DNA of 64,000 nt. Origin: Streptomyces sp. Ru62. GTDB taxonomy: Bacteria > Actinomycetota > Actinomycetes > Streptomycetales > Streptomycetaceae. Made by a program: the position numbers and the translations under genes. Where the stretch lies: NCBI RefSeq assembly GCF_002920615.1, contig NZ_PQSU01000007.1:124001-188000 (forward strand), written 5' to 3'. Position 1 is the stretch's first letter. Each line of letters begins with the position of its first letter. Below, one piece after another: positions 54,340-63,174 of this stretch. Under the pieces are notes generated by a model. It searched no databases and had not been told where the DNA came from. It was given only the letters and a program-made list of their open reading frames with translations.

Positions 54340-55655
54340 ACGCGCACCCCGGCGGCTCCGCGACGGCCGCCCCCGGCACCCCGTCCCGCCCCTCCCGCCG
54401 CCTGGTCCGTATCGTCACGGTGGTGGCGAGCTGCCTGGCCGTGCTGGTGGCGGCCGTCGTGGTGGGCGTACGCGTCCTCGGGCAGGAGCCGACCGTCACC
54501 TTGCTGGCCAACTGGACCGGCGAGGACGAGGAGAACTTCCGGAAGGCGGTCATCGAGCCGTTCGAGCGGAAGTACCGCATCCACGTGGACTACCAGGGCA
54601 GCAACGCCGAGAGCCAGGTGCTCGGCGCCGACGTCGAGGCCGGGACGCCACCCGACGTCGTGGCGCTCACCGGCCCCGGCGAACTCGCCGAGTACGCCCG
54701 GCAGAAGCACCTCCTGCCGCTGGAGGACCTGGTGGACCAGGCAGACTTCGGCCCGTCCTGGGCCATGCCGCTGGCGGACGGGCACGTGTACTGGTTCCCG
54801 CTCAAGGCCGATCTGAAGAGCGTCGTCTGGTACCCGGCCGATGTCGGGGAGCAGGAGCGGAGGAAGGCGGCGCACCGGCCGGCCGCGTGGTGCGTCGGCA
54901 TGGGCTCCGGGGCCACCAGTGGCTGGCCCGGCACCGACTGGATCGAGGACATCCTGCTGCAACGGTACGGTCCGGGCGTCTACGAGCAGTGGGCGCGCGG
55001 CGCACTGCCCTGGGATTCGAAGCCGGTCAGGACGGCCTGGACCACCTGGCGCGACCTGGTCGGCGCGGGAGGCGACCCGGACCTCGTCCGGCGGGCCCTG
55101 AAGACCCCGTACGAGGCGGCGTCGCGGCCGGTCACCGTGAGCCCGCGGGGCTGCACGCTGGAGCACCAGGCGTCGTTCATCCGGGGCCGCCAGCACGCCT
55201 GGAAGGACGTCGACGGCCGCTACGAGCCCTCCGCCCGGCTGCTCCTCGGCGCCCCCGCCAACCGCGCGTGGGAGGTCTCCGGAGACCTGGTCGCCCTGCT
55301 GCACGCCACCCCGGCGGCCAAGAAGCTGATCCGGTACCTGGCCTCCACCGACGCCCAACGCGCCTGGAGCGCCCAGCAGTCCGGCTTCTCCGTCCACACC
55401 GGCGTCCCGCCCGCCGGCGGCACCGACCCGGACTGGCGCCGCTCCCTGGCGCTCACCCTCCGCGACCGGCAGGCCGTGCACTGCTTCGACGCCTCCGACG
55501 CGATGCCGCCCGCGGTACGGGACGCGTTCGCGGAGGCGGCGATCGAATTCCTCGCCCACCCCGGTCACTTGGAGGACCTCCTGCACTCCCTGGACACCCT
55601 CAGCGCCACCCCGGGCCTGACCTGGCTGCCGTCCGTCTGCGACCGCCCGTCGTGA
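54336..55655 (+). CDS. Membrane-anchored extracellular solute-binding protein
   Basis: A 439-aa exported protein. The N-terminal hydrophobic segment (about 23-48) contains VASC, which could be a lipobox but lies inside the hydrophobic run, so it may be a plain signal anchor. The rest resembles UgpB/MalE-type family 1 binding proteins: TVTLLANWTGEDEENFRKAV, FERKYRIHVDYQGSN, GTPPDVVALTGPGELAEYA and the C-terminal LIRYLASTDAQRAWSAQQSG. Several extra Cys could form disulfides. There is no ABC permease nearby, so it probably senses rather than transports. GTG 54336 overlaps the upstream stop by 4 bp. Confidence 0.82.
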   Translation: MNAHPGGSATAAPGTPSRPSRRLVRIVTVVASCLAVLVAAVVVGVRVLGQEPTVTLLANWTGEDEENFRKAVIEPFERKYRIHVDYQGSNAESQVLGADVEAGTPPDVVALTGPGELAEYARQKHLLPLEDLVDQADFGPSWAMPLADGHVYWFPLKADLKSVVWYPADVGEQERRKAAHRPAAWCVGMGSGATSGWPGTDWIEDILLQRYGPGVYEQWARGALPWDSKPVRTAWTTWRDLVGAGGDPDLVRRALKTPYEAASRPVTVSPRGCTLEHQASFIRGRQHAWKDVDGRYEPSARLLLGAPANRAWEVSGDLVALLHATPAAKKLIRYLASTDAQRAWSAQQSGFSVHTGVPPAGGTDPDWRRSLALTLRDRQAVHCFDASDAMPPAVRDAFAEAAIEFLAHPGHLEDLLHSLDTLSATPGLTWLPSVCDRPS

Positions 55656-55675
55656 ACGGCCGGCACAAGGACGGC

Positions 55676-55874
55676 GGCGCCGTCAGGGCACGCCCGCGTC
55701 ACACCCCGACGGCGCACGCACAGGCCGCCCTTGGCTCGCGACGGTACGGTGTTCGGGCAGGCCGTCCTCGGCCCGTGACCGCATGCCATGCGGGCAGGCG
55801 CGCGGGCGGTGGCGCCGTCAGGGCACGCCCGCGTCACACCCCGACGGCGCACGCACAGGCCGCCCTCGGCTCGC
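55676..55874. repeat. 64-bp direct repeat, copies 135 bp apart
   Basis: Copy 1 is 55676-55739 and copy 2 is 55811-55874, with one mismatch (TTGG/TCGG). Each contains GCGCCGTC and GACGGCGC arms, so each can form a hairpin. They lie downstream of the binding-protein gene and of the convergent patatin gene. The interval 55656-56006 has no credible gene; it holds only these repeats and the promoter-poor tail. They may act as doubled terminators or result from a local duplication. Confidence 0.75.
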
Positions 55875-56006
55875 CGAGCGCCCGCGTGGGCCGGTCGGCG
55901 ACTGCCCCGGGCGCGGCCGGGTCCGACGGGTCATGAGGCATGCGTGGCCTCCTTCGTCCCGGTCATGGTCTCAGCCTTCTCGCCACGGCACGACGCGCGG
56001 GCCCGG

Positions 56007-56849
56007 TCAGTCCCGTGTCCAGGGCAGGGTGAGCGCGCGGCCCTGGGCGCGGCCCGCCTCGGCGGCGGGGCGGCGGGTAGCCGGGTCGAGGGCGTTGTCG
56101 CCGATCGCCGCGGCGGACGCCTCGTCGGGAGCGACGACCACGACCTCGGCACCCCCCGCGCGCAGCTCCGCCACGGACCGCTCCAGCGGCCGCTCGCTGG
56201 GGAAGGGCTCGGTGGCACCCAGCGGCACCAGCACCAGCACCCGGTCGGCACCGGCGGCGAGGTCGGCGTTGGCGACGGACCGCACCCCGCCGTCCACGTA
56301 CCGGCGCCCGCCGATCGTCACCGGCGGCCACACGCCCGGCACGGCGCAGCTCGCGGCGACCGCGTCGACCAGCGGGACGCCCGAGGCCCGGTCGAAGACC
56401 CGCGGCTCACCGCTCTCCGCGTCCACCGCGACGATCTTCAACGGCCGCTCCGGCCACCCGTGGGACGGCAGCCGGGACTCGATCACCGCGCGGCGCTCCG
56501 CCTCGGAGACCGTCCGCGCGTCCAGGGCCACCCGCCCGACCGCGCGCCGCAACTCCCTCATGGACGCGGCCGATTCCACGGCCGCGCCGATCTCCGCCGC
56601 GAACTTCTCCAGGTCCATCTCGGCCATGATCTCGGCGGCCTGGAGGGCGGGATCCACCTGCCGGGCGTACAACTCCTCCAGCCCCAGCCCGCTGCCCACC
56701 TGCGCCGCCACGGTGGACCCGGCGGAGGTCCCCACGAGCAGCCCGGCGCCGGTCACGTCCCGCCCGGCCTCGGCGAGCCCCGTCAGCACCCCGGTGATCC
56801 AGGCGATCCCACCCACACCCCCGCCGCCCAGCACCAACGCCCCGCCCAT
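56007..56849 (-). CDS. Patatin-like phospholipase
   Basis: A 280-aa lipid acyl hydrolase. The oxyanion motif is LGGGGVGGIAW (about 6-16), the nucleophile GTSAGS (Ser about 43) and the catalytic Asp in the DGG motif YVDGGVRSVANADLA (about 189). Both members of the Ser-Asp dyad are present. There is no signal peptide. I chose ATG 56849 because the glycine-rich motif must lie near the N-terminus; the longer reading (to 56918) is basic and unlike the family. It is divergent from the winged-helix gene. Confidence 0.88.
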   Translation of the reverse strand: MGGALVLGGGGVGGIAWITGVLTGLAEAGRDVTGAGLLVGTSAGSTVAAQVGSGLGLEELYARQVDPALQAAEIMAEMDLEKFAAEIGAAVESAASMRELRRAVGRVALDARTVSEAERRAVIESRLPSHGWPERPLKIVAVDAESGEPRVFDRASGVPLVDAVAASCAVPGVWPPVTIGGRRYVDGGVRSVANADLAAGADRVLVLVPLGATEPFPSERPLERSVAELRAGGAEVVVVAPDEASAAAIGDNALDPATRRPAAEAGRAQGRALTLPWTRD

Positions 56850-56970
56850 GTCCGCCCCTTCCGGAGAGCCAGTCCTCGATCCACGGGTACGACACCACAG
56901 CCGGCGGCGGAGGGACAACCGCGGGCCATCGCGGACAGACGTTGTCCGCGACGGGCGTTAGCGTGCGCCC

Positions 56971-58107
56971 ATGACCCAGAGCAGCGGTGAGCAGAGCAGC
57001 GTCCGGAGCGGTTCGGGAAGCGCCCCGGTGATGGACGTCCGTGCGCTGAACCGCGCCACCCTCGCCCGGCAGCTCCTGCTGAGCCGGTCCGCGCGGTCGG
57101 CCGGGGACGCGGTGAGTCATCTCCTCGGGCTCCAGGCGCAGAACACCAGACCCCCGTACTACGCCCTCGCCGCCCGGCTGGACGGTTTCACGCCGGAGCG
57201 GTTGGCCACGCTCATGGCCGGCCGGGACGTGGCCCGGATCGTCACGCTGCGCTCCACGATCCACACCCACACCGCCGACGACTGCTTTGCCCTGCGGCCC
57301 TTCGTCCAGCCGGCCCGCGACCGGGAGCTGGGGAACTTCCGCACGGGGCTGACCGGCGTCGACCTGGGCCGGCTCGCGGCCGTCGCCCGGGACCTGGTGG
57401 AGGCCGAGCCGCGGACCATGGCCCAGTTGCGCGCGGCGCTCGGCGCCGAGTGGCCGGACGCCGACCCGCGGGCCCTCGCCGTCGCGGCCCGCTGCACGCT
57501 CCCGCTCGTCCAGGTGACCCCGCGCGGTCTGTGGGACCAGAGCGGCCAGGTCGCCCTCACCACCGTCGAGCACTGGCTGGGCCGCCCCGCCGGACCCGCG
57601 CCCACGCCGGACGCCGTGATCCTGCGCTATCTGGCGGCCTTCGGTCCCGCCTCCGTGCGGGACATGCAGACCTGGGCCGGGCTCACCCGCCTCAAGCCCG
57701 CCTTCGAGCGCCTGCGCCCCCGGCTGCTGACCTTCCGTGACCCGGACGGTGTCGAACTCTTCGACCTCCCCGACGCCCCGCGCCCCGACCCGGCCACCCC
57801 CGCACCGCCCCGCTTCCTGCCCGAGTTCGACAACCTGCTGCTCGGCCACGCCGACCGCACCCGTGTCGTACCGCCCGCGCACCGCGGCCGGCACTGGCAG
57901 GGCAACCAGGCCCACCGGGTGCTGCTGGTCGACGGTTTCCTGGCCGGTCTGTGGAAGCTCGACGGCGGCGCCCTCGTCATCGAGACCTTCGCCGGGCTGA
58001 GCAGGGCGCGGCGGGAGGAGGTGACCGCGGAGGGGGAGCGGATGCTCGCGGTCATGCACCCGGGCGCCGCGTACGACATCCGGTTCGGGGACGTCGTACG
58101 GCGGTGA
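56971..58107 (+). CDS. Winged-helix DNA-binding protein, AlkZ/YcaQ-like
   Basis: A 378-aa protein of the HTH_42 family, which includes the DNA glycosylase AlkZ that unhooks interstrand crosslinks. The conserved N-terminal block is SRSARSAGDAVSHLLGLQAQ (about 34-53), with a Q-x-Q motif at LQAQ where AlkZ has its catalytic QxQ/QxD; STIHTHTADD and LPEFDNLLLGHADRTRVV are other family landmarks. In Streptomyces these genes often protect against DNA-alkylating antibiotics. The damage substrate here is unknown. ATG 56971 is one option; MDVRALNRATLARQ is where homology begins. Confidence 0.83.
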   Translation: MTQSSGEQSSVRSGSGSAPVMDVRALNRATLARQLLLSRSARSAGDAVSHLLGLQAQNTRPPYYALAARLDGFTPERLATLMAGRDVARIVTLRSTIHTHTADDCFALRPFVQPARDRELGNFRTGLTGVDLGRLAAVARDLVEAEPRTMAQLRAALGAEWPDADPRALAVAARCTLPLVQVTPRGLWDQSGQVALTTVEHWLGRPAGPAPTPDAVILRYLAAFGPASVRDMQTWAGLTRLKPAFERLRPRLLTFRDPDGVELFDLPDAPRPDPATPAPPRFLPEFDNLLLGHADRTRVVPPAHRGRHWQGNQAHRVLLVDGFLAGLWKLDGGALVIETFAGLSRARREEVTAEGERMLAVMHPGAAYDIRFGDVVRR

Positions 58108-58140
58108 GGGCGGCCGTCGACGCGACCGGAGCGGTGGAGA

Positions 58141-58181
58141 GGGGGCGTTGCGGGCCGCTCGTGGTGGCCCGCAACGCCCCC
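58141..58181. terminator. Bidirectional terminator, 16-bp perfect stem
   Basis: GGGGGCGTTGCGGGCC (58141-58156) and GGCCCGCAACGCCCCC (58166-58181) with a 9-base loop, exactly between the convergent AlkZ-like and trypsin genes. Confidence 0.9.
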
Positions 58182-58219
58182 CGGCCGTCACCCGAGCGGT
58201 GCTCGGGAAATCTTCCGGG

Positions 58220-59011
58220 TCACGAGTTGACCTGCGCGGTCACCAGGTTCGAGAAGGTGGTCAGCCGGGTGTAGACACCCGGGTAACCGGCCTCCGCGCA
58301 CCCCTCGCCCCAGGAAGTGATCCCTGCCAGGACGCCCCCGATGAGCAGGGGACCGCCGCTGTCGCCCTGGCAGGTGTCAACGCCGCCGGACGTGTATCCG
58401 GCGCAGACCATGTCGGACTGGACGAAGTCCGAACCGTAGGAGGAGCGGCAGCTGGAGTCGGACACGACCGGGACGGTCGCGGTCCGCAACTGGTTGGAGG
58501 AGCCGCCGTTCTCCGAGGTGGTCCCCCAGCCGAGGATGCGGGCGGTGGTGCCGGCCGCGTACACGCCCGTCTGGGAGGAGGAGACGTACTTCGCCGTGGT
58601 GTACGGCATCGACGTCGAGAGGGTCAGCACGGCCACGTCGTCGCCGTTGGTGGCGTCCGTGTAGTCCGGGTTGATCCAGATGTTGCTGACCCGGCTCACC
58701 GTGCCGTTGGTGCCGTTGAGGTAGGTCCGGCCGCCGACCACGCGGACGCTGCTCGTGGTCTCGCCGACCATGCAGTGCGCGGCCGTCACCACCTTCCTGG
58801 GCGCCACCAGGGTGCCGCCGCAGAACTGGTTCTGGGACGCGTCCGTGATCTGCATCATGAACGGGTACGCGGTCGTCGTGGTGGTCGTACCGCCGACGAT
58901 GGGCTGAGGCGCGGCGCTCGCCGTGGGGGAGGCGAGCAGCGCGGACGCCGCCGCGGCGGCGGTGGCCACCACGGTCGCGGCGGTCTTTCTTGCACGTGTG
59001 AGCCCGAACAT
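58220..59011 (-). CDS. Secreted trypsin-like serine protease (S. griseus trypsin type)
   Basis: A 263-aa secreted S1 protease. A signal peptide (about 1-33, cut after TASA) and a very short propeptide (APQP) precede IVGGTTTTTTAYPF, the activated N-terminus. The triad is His in VTAAHC (about 78), Asp in GDDVAVLTL (about 125) and Ser in CQGDSGGPLL (about 215). The specificity Asp before that Ser (VDTCQGDSGG) predicts cutting after Arg/Lys. Six Cys allow the usual three disulfides. ATG 59011 follows AGGAGA. Known homologues are controlled during development. Confidence 0.92.
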   Translation of the reverse strand: MFGLTRARKTAATVVATAAAAASALLASPTASAAPQPIVGGTTTTTTAYPFMMQITDASQNQFCGGTLVAPRKVVTAAHCMVGETTSSVRVVGGRTYLNGTNGTVSRVSNIWINPDYTDATNGDDVAVLTLSTSMPYTTAKYVSSSQTGVYAAGTTARILGWGTTSENGGSSNQLRTATVPVVSDSSCRSSYGSDFVQSDMVCAGYTSGGVDTCQGDSGGPLLIGGVLAGITSWGEGCAEAGYPGVYTRLTTFSNLVTAQVNS

Positions 59012-59159
59012 GAGTCTCCTCAGTGGGGTTGCACCGGTGGGGGGTCGCGCGGGTCTGTGTGGGGGGTTTGCATGGGGGTCGCGGGACCGACCCCCATGTG
59101 CCCGGGCGAGCGGCACGCCCATTACGCTAGGACCCGGCACCCTCGGCTCCCAATGAGGG

Positions 59160-59175
59160 AACCCCCTAGGGGGTT
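59160..59175 (-). promoter_or_regulatory. 16-bp palindrome upstream of the trypsin gene
   Basis: AACCCCCTAGGGGGTT, perfect. It lies 149-164 bp upstream of the trypsin ATG and 47-62 bp beyond the 3' end of the LAL regulator. A second ACCCCC-N4-GGGGGT palindrome precedes the GAF-LuxR gene at 63084, so both may be sites of NarL/LuxR-type regulators encoded nearby. Confidence 0.45.
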
Positions 59176-59221
59176 GGGTGAGGGAAAACCCTCGGTCCGG
59201 TTCAGTTAACAAGAGCACCGC

Positions 59222-62044
59222 TCAGGGCGCGCGGTGACCTGCCGCCAATCGGACGATGTCCACCCGCGAGCGGATCCCCAGCTTGCGGTAGACCCGTGTC
59301 AGGGTCGCCTCCACCGTCTTCACGCTGATGAACAGCCGGGCCGCGATCTCCCGGTTGGTGGCGCCTTCCATGACGAGCGCGGCGACCTGACGCTCCATCG
59401 CGGCCAGCGCGTGCAGCGCGGCCGGCGCCTCCGGCACGGCCGGTGCCGGTTCCGGACCGTCGGCGGCCGGGGATTCGTCCACTTGGCGCAGCCAGGGCAG
59501 CGCCCGGCAGCGCCGGAACATCCGGGTGGCCTCGTCGAACACCGCGGGTGACGGCCCTGGGCCGCCCCGCAGCCGGGCCAGCGCGAACGCGGCCCGCGCC
59601 TCCTCCAGGCCGTAGCCGAGCTTGCCGAGCCGGTCCTGAGCGGACGTCAGCTGGGCGAGCGCGGCCTCCAGGTCGCCCCGGGCGGCGCGCACCAGCGCCT
59701 CGGACCGGTCGAGCACGGCGAGGACGCTCTCCCGGCCGAGCCGCAGCGCGTGTTCCCGGCTGACGTCGATGACGTCCTGCGCCTCGGCCACTTCACCGAT
59801 CCGGACCAGCGCCTCGGCGAGGTCGCCCTGCCAGCGGCCCCGGGCCGGGTCGGTGATGCCGAGGCCCAGCTCCAGGGTGCGCACCCGGCGCAGCGAGCGC
59901 ACGGTGCCCGCCGGGTCCCCGGCCACGAGCTGGGCGTACCCGAGGGCGCCCAGCGCGCGGGACAGGTACATCTGGTCGCCGTCCTCCTCGGCGTGGTCCA
60001 CCGCCTCCCGGGCGAGGGCCAGGGCGCGGTCCACATCGCCGCCGGAGGCCTCGGCGAGCGAGGTGAGCATCGCCGAGGCGGTCTCGCCGATCCCGGAGTC
60101 CCGGGCGAGCCGCAGGCTGTCGCGGGCCAGTTCCAGGGCACGTCCGCAGTGCCCGGCGCGCAGCTCGGTCTCGGCGAGGCCGCGCAGGAAGTGCACCTCG
60201 CTCTCCACCGAGCCGCGCCGGCGCACCTCGCGCAGCAGCGCGGTGACGGTGGTCCGGGCCTCGGCCAGCTGGTCGCCCATGACCAGCCAGCGGAACCGGG
60301 CGCTGCCCGCGCCGTTGTGATGCCACGCCACCCGGGGGTCCTGGGGTTCCTTCAGGGCCCGCTTGATGGTGCGGGGCGCCTCCGGATGGCCCATCAGGGT
60401 CTCGGTCTGCGCCTGGAAGGCGAGGGAGAGCAGCTCGGTGCGCCGGTCCGCACCGCGGGCGGCCAGCTCGGCGGCGTGCGCGGCGGCCTGCCGGGCCTCG
60501 GTGAAGTCGCCCTCCACGATCAGCGCGCGCCAGGCCAGCTGGTAGTGGACCAGGGCGAGCAGCCGGGGGTCGTCGCCGGCGTCGGCGAGGGCCTGCGGGA
60601 AGACGGCGTCGACCTCGGCCATGGTGTGGCCGGCGGTGTCGATGACGATCATCCAGGCCCGCACCCGGTCGGCGGGCACGGTCGCCCGGGCCAGCACCTC
60701 CCGGGCGATGTCCCGGGCCAGGTCGACCTCGCCGGCGGTGATCGCGTCCTCGGCGGCCGTCAGCCGGCGTTCCTCCGGGCTGGGGGTGCCGTCGGCCGGG
60801 GTGTGCCGGGCGGCGAGCAGCCCCAGCTGGGCGGCGACCGAGGGCGCTCCGCGGTCCCGGGCGAGGGCGGCGGCCTCGGCGAGCCGGGCGGCGACCTCCG
60901 GGTCGGTTCCGGTGGTGGCGAGCGCCAGGTGCCGGGCCCGTTCGATCGGGTCGGAGGCGGCGGTGGACAGCGCCGCGTGCGCGGCCCGCCGTTCGTGGGC
61001 GGGCGCCTCCGCGTACAGCGCGGCGGATATCAGCGGGTGCGCGAACCGTACGGCCGGGGCGTCCGGCTCGGTGGCCAGCAGCCCGAGTTCGGCGGCCTGG
61101 GCGCACTCGGCCTCGGCGTTCTCCCGGCCGGCCGCGTGCAGCAGGGCCGGGGTGGGGCGGGCGCCGGCACTGGCCACCAGCAGGGTGCGGCGGGCCTCCA
61201 CCGAGAGCATGTCCAGACGGCTGAGCACGAGGGCGCGCAGCGAGGTCGGCACGGGCAGCGGCTCGCCCGGCCGGGGCGGGGTGGGGCTGTCGGCGAGGGC
61301 GCGGCCCAGCTCCAGGGCGAAGAGCGGGTTGCCGCCGCTGGTGCGGTGGATCTCGCGGACGGTGGAGCGGGACAGGCAGCCGTGGCCGCGGTGGTCGAGC
61401 AGTTCGGCGACCTGGGTGCGGGAGAGCGGGCCCAGCCGGACCGCTAGGGTGCCCGGCGGGCAGGCGCGCAGGTGGCGGTCGTACTCCTGGCTCTGCCGGC
61501 CCTCGGTGCGGACCGCGCACAGCAGTTGCACCGGGGTGCCCTCCAGGCGCCGGGCGGCGAAGCCGAGGAGTTCCGCGCTGGCCGGGTCCAGCCACTGGAG
61601 GTCGTCGGCGACGACCAGGACGGGGCCGTGGGCGGCGAGGGCGCGCAGCGCGGACAGCACGGCCAGGCGCAGGGCGAGTCCGTCCCGCTGGAGGCTGGAC
61701 TCGCCGCGGCCGGTGAGCGCCGACTCCAGGGCGGTGCGCTGGGCGGCGGGCAGTCGTGGGGAGACCTCGTCGAGCACCAGGCCGAGGAGGTCGGCGAGGG
61801 CGAGGAAGGGGAGGTGGGATTCGGACTCGGTCGCCGAGCAGCGCAAGACCGTGCGCGCGGTGGCGCCGTATTCCTCGGCCAATGCCCGCAGGACGGTGGA
61901 TTTCCCTATTCCGGCGGGGCCGTGGAGCAGCACACTGCCCCCGGAGGCGAGTTGCTCACGCGCGGACGCGAACAGCTCCTCGCGACCGATGACCAGGTCG
62001 GGGCGGCACCTGGCAGGCTCCTGGAAGTCCCGTCGCACGGTCAC
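59222..62044 (-). CDS. LAL-type (MalT-like) LuxR regulator with AAA ATPase
   Basis: A 940-aa regulator. The N-terminal AAA domain has Walker A LLHGPAGIGKST (about 38-49) and Walker B LVVADDLQWLD (about 140-150); a long TPR-like helical middle (about 380-840) follows, then a LuxR helix-turn-helix at the C-terminus (MEGATNREIAARLFISVKTV). ATP-dependent oligomeric activators of this type often control secondary metabolism or sugar use. The start is uncertain: GTG 62044 and GTG 62038 both follow GAGGGGAG, and GTG 62074 is possible. Its target could be the adjacent trypsin or acyl-CoA synthetase genes; nothing shows this directly. Confidence 0.88.
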   Translation of the reverse strand: MTVRRDFQEPARCRPDLVIGREELFASAREQLASGGSVLLHGPAGIGKSTVLRALAEEYGATARTVLRCSATESESHLPFLALADLLGLVLDEVSPRLPAAQRTALESALTGRGESSLQRDGLALRLAVLSALRALAAHGPVLVVADDLQWLDPASAELLGFAARRLEGTPVQLLCAVRTEGRQSQEYDRHLRACPPGTLAVRLGPLSRTQVAELLDHRGHGCLSRSTVREIHRTSGGNPLFALELGRALADSPTPPRPGEPLPVPTSLRALVLSRLDMLSVEARRTLLVASAGARPTPALLHAAGRENAEAECAQAAELGLLATEPDAPAVRFAHPLISAALYAEAPAHERRAAHAALSTAASDPIERARHLALATTGTDPEVAARLAEAAALARDRGAPSVAAQLGLLAARHTPADGTPSPEERRLTAAEDAITAGEVDLARDIAREVLARATVPADRVRAWMIVIDTAGHTMAEVDAVFPQALADAGDDPRLLALVHYQLAWRALIVEGDFTEARQAAAHAAELAARGADRRTELLSLAFQAQTETLMGHPEAPRTIKRALKEPQDPRVAWHHNGAGSARFRWLVMGDQLAEARTTVTALLREVRRRGSVESEVHFLRGLAETELRAGHCGRALELARDSLRLARDSGIGETASAMLTSLAEASGGDVDRALALAREAVDHAEEDGDQMYLSRALGALGYAQLVAGDPAGTVRSLRRVRTLELGLGITDPARGRWQGDLAEALVRIGEVAEAQDVIDVSREHALRLGRESVLAVLDRSEALVRAARGDLEAALAQLTSAQDRLGKLGYGLEEARAAFALARLRGGPGPSPAVFDEATRMFRRCRALPWLRQVDESPAADGPEPAPAVPEAPAALHALAAMERQVAALVMEGATNREIAARLFISVKTVEATLTRVYRKLGIRSRVDIVRLAAGHRAP

Positions 62045-62229
62045 CGCTCCCCTCGTGTGTCGTGTCCGGACCAAATTCTAGGCAACGATCCTTGAAATTC
62101 GGACGGAAGCCCTGGTGAGGGAAATAACAAACGGTCAAGCAGAGGGAAATTCAAAGTTGCGCCGGCTGAATGGTCAGGTTTCCCAACCGACGGGTTTCAT
62201 GACCGTCAGGTTTCCTGGCCGGCCTCGGG

Positions 62230-63060
62230 CTACGGCAGCAGTCCCGCCCTGCGCGCCGCGGTCACCGCCTCCCCTCGTGTGTGCGCGCCCAGCTTCCGCA
62301 TCGCCGAACGCAGATACCCCTTGACCGTCTCCGGGCCGATGCCCAGCCGCTCGGCCACCGCCGCGTTGGTGGCCCCCGCCGCCACCCAGGACAGCACGTC
62401 CACCTCGCGTGGCGCCAGGGTCACGCCCCCGGCTCGCGGCGGCGCCGTCAGCAGCCCGCACGCGGCCAGCAGTTCGGCCCGCAGCCGCGGATCGGCGATC
62501 CGGGGGGCCAGCGCCCGCAGCGCCGCGTGCGCCTCGCGCACCTGTTCCCACACGGCACCGTCGTCGGGGCCGGTCCGCTCGGGCCGGGCCGCCGCCAGCA
62601 ACTCCCGCGCCTCGTCCCGCACCACCAGCGTCTGCTCCACGTCCCGCGCCACCGCCACCGCCGCGTCCAGTGTGCGGTCACCGAGCGGCCGGGCCGAGCG
62701 CAGCGCTCCGTACAGCACCCCGCGCACCCGGCGGCGCACCACCACCGGCACGGCGAGCACCGCGCGGATGCCCTCGGCGGCCACCGGTACGTCGTACTCG
62801 TGGCTGATCTGCCGTGAGCTGGAGTAGTCGGTCACCGCGCACGGCCGGGCCAGCGCCACCGCCTTGCCACCGAGCCCGCTGCCGGAGGTCACCGCGAGCG
62901 AGCGCAGCGCGGCCGTGGTCGTGCCGCTCAGCTCGCTGATCCGGATCTGCGGCCGGCCGGACTCCACCAGGCCACCGAAGGCCACGGGGAGTCCCGTCGC
63001 CCGCCGCAGCCGGGCCAGCGCGCCACCGATCTCCACCGCCCCCACCGCGTCCGCCGTCAC
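62230..63060 (-). CDS. GAF-domain LuxR family transcriptional regulator
   Basis: A 276-aa regulator. A GAF-like sensor domain (about 15-160; GSGLGGKAVALARPCAVTDY, IRAVLAVPVVVRRRVRGVLYG) is followed by a helix-turn-helix (LAPREVDVLSWVAAGATNAA... VAERLGIGPETVKGYL, about 213-270). GTG 63060 has AAGGG upstream. It is divergent from an acyl-CoA synthetase gene with a palindrome between, a pairing I have seen in Streptomyces genomes, so it probably controls that gene in response to an aromatic or fatty acid (inference). Confidence 0.87.
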   Translation of the reverse strand: MTADAVGAVEIGGALARLRRATGLPVAFGGLVESGRPQIRISELSGTTTAALRSLAVTSGSGLGGKAVALARPCAVTDYSSSRQISHEYDVPVAAEGIRAVLAVPVVVRRRVRGVLYGALRSARPLGDRTLDAAVAVARDVEQTLVVRDEARELLAAARPERTGPDDGAVWEQVREAHAALRALAPRIADPRLRAELLAACGLLTAPPRAGGVTLAPREVDVLSWVAAGATNAAVAERLGIGPETVKGYLRSAMRKLGAHTRGEAVTAARRAGLLP

Positions 63061-63083
63061 CGTTCGCCCTTTCGGCCGCCCAC

Positions 63084-63099
63084 ACCCCCGTTCGGGGGT
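63084..63099. promoter_or_regulatory. Palindrome between the GAF-LuxR and acyl-CoA synthetase genes
   Basis: ACCCCCG-TT-CGGGGGT, 24-39 bp upstream of the regulator start and 76-91 bp upstream of the synthetase ATG. Position between divergent genes suggests it is the regulator's own operator. Confidence 0.55.
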
Positions 63100-63174
63100 A
63101 GTGAGACCCGCATCACGGATTAGACGATGCCAGAGAGCCGCCCGGCAATGGTCCGGAGCATAGGAGGAGAACCG

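Noticed and set aside
47469..55655. Interpretation of the protease-kinase operon as a phage-defence (conflict) system
   Set aside because: Standalone trypsin-like effectors and VWA proteins do occur in conflict systems, but there is no nuclease, NTPase sensor or mobile context here, and the PknG/GlnX/binding-protein set fits nutrient sensing better.
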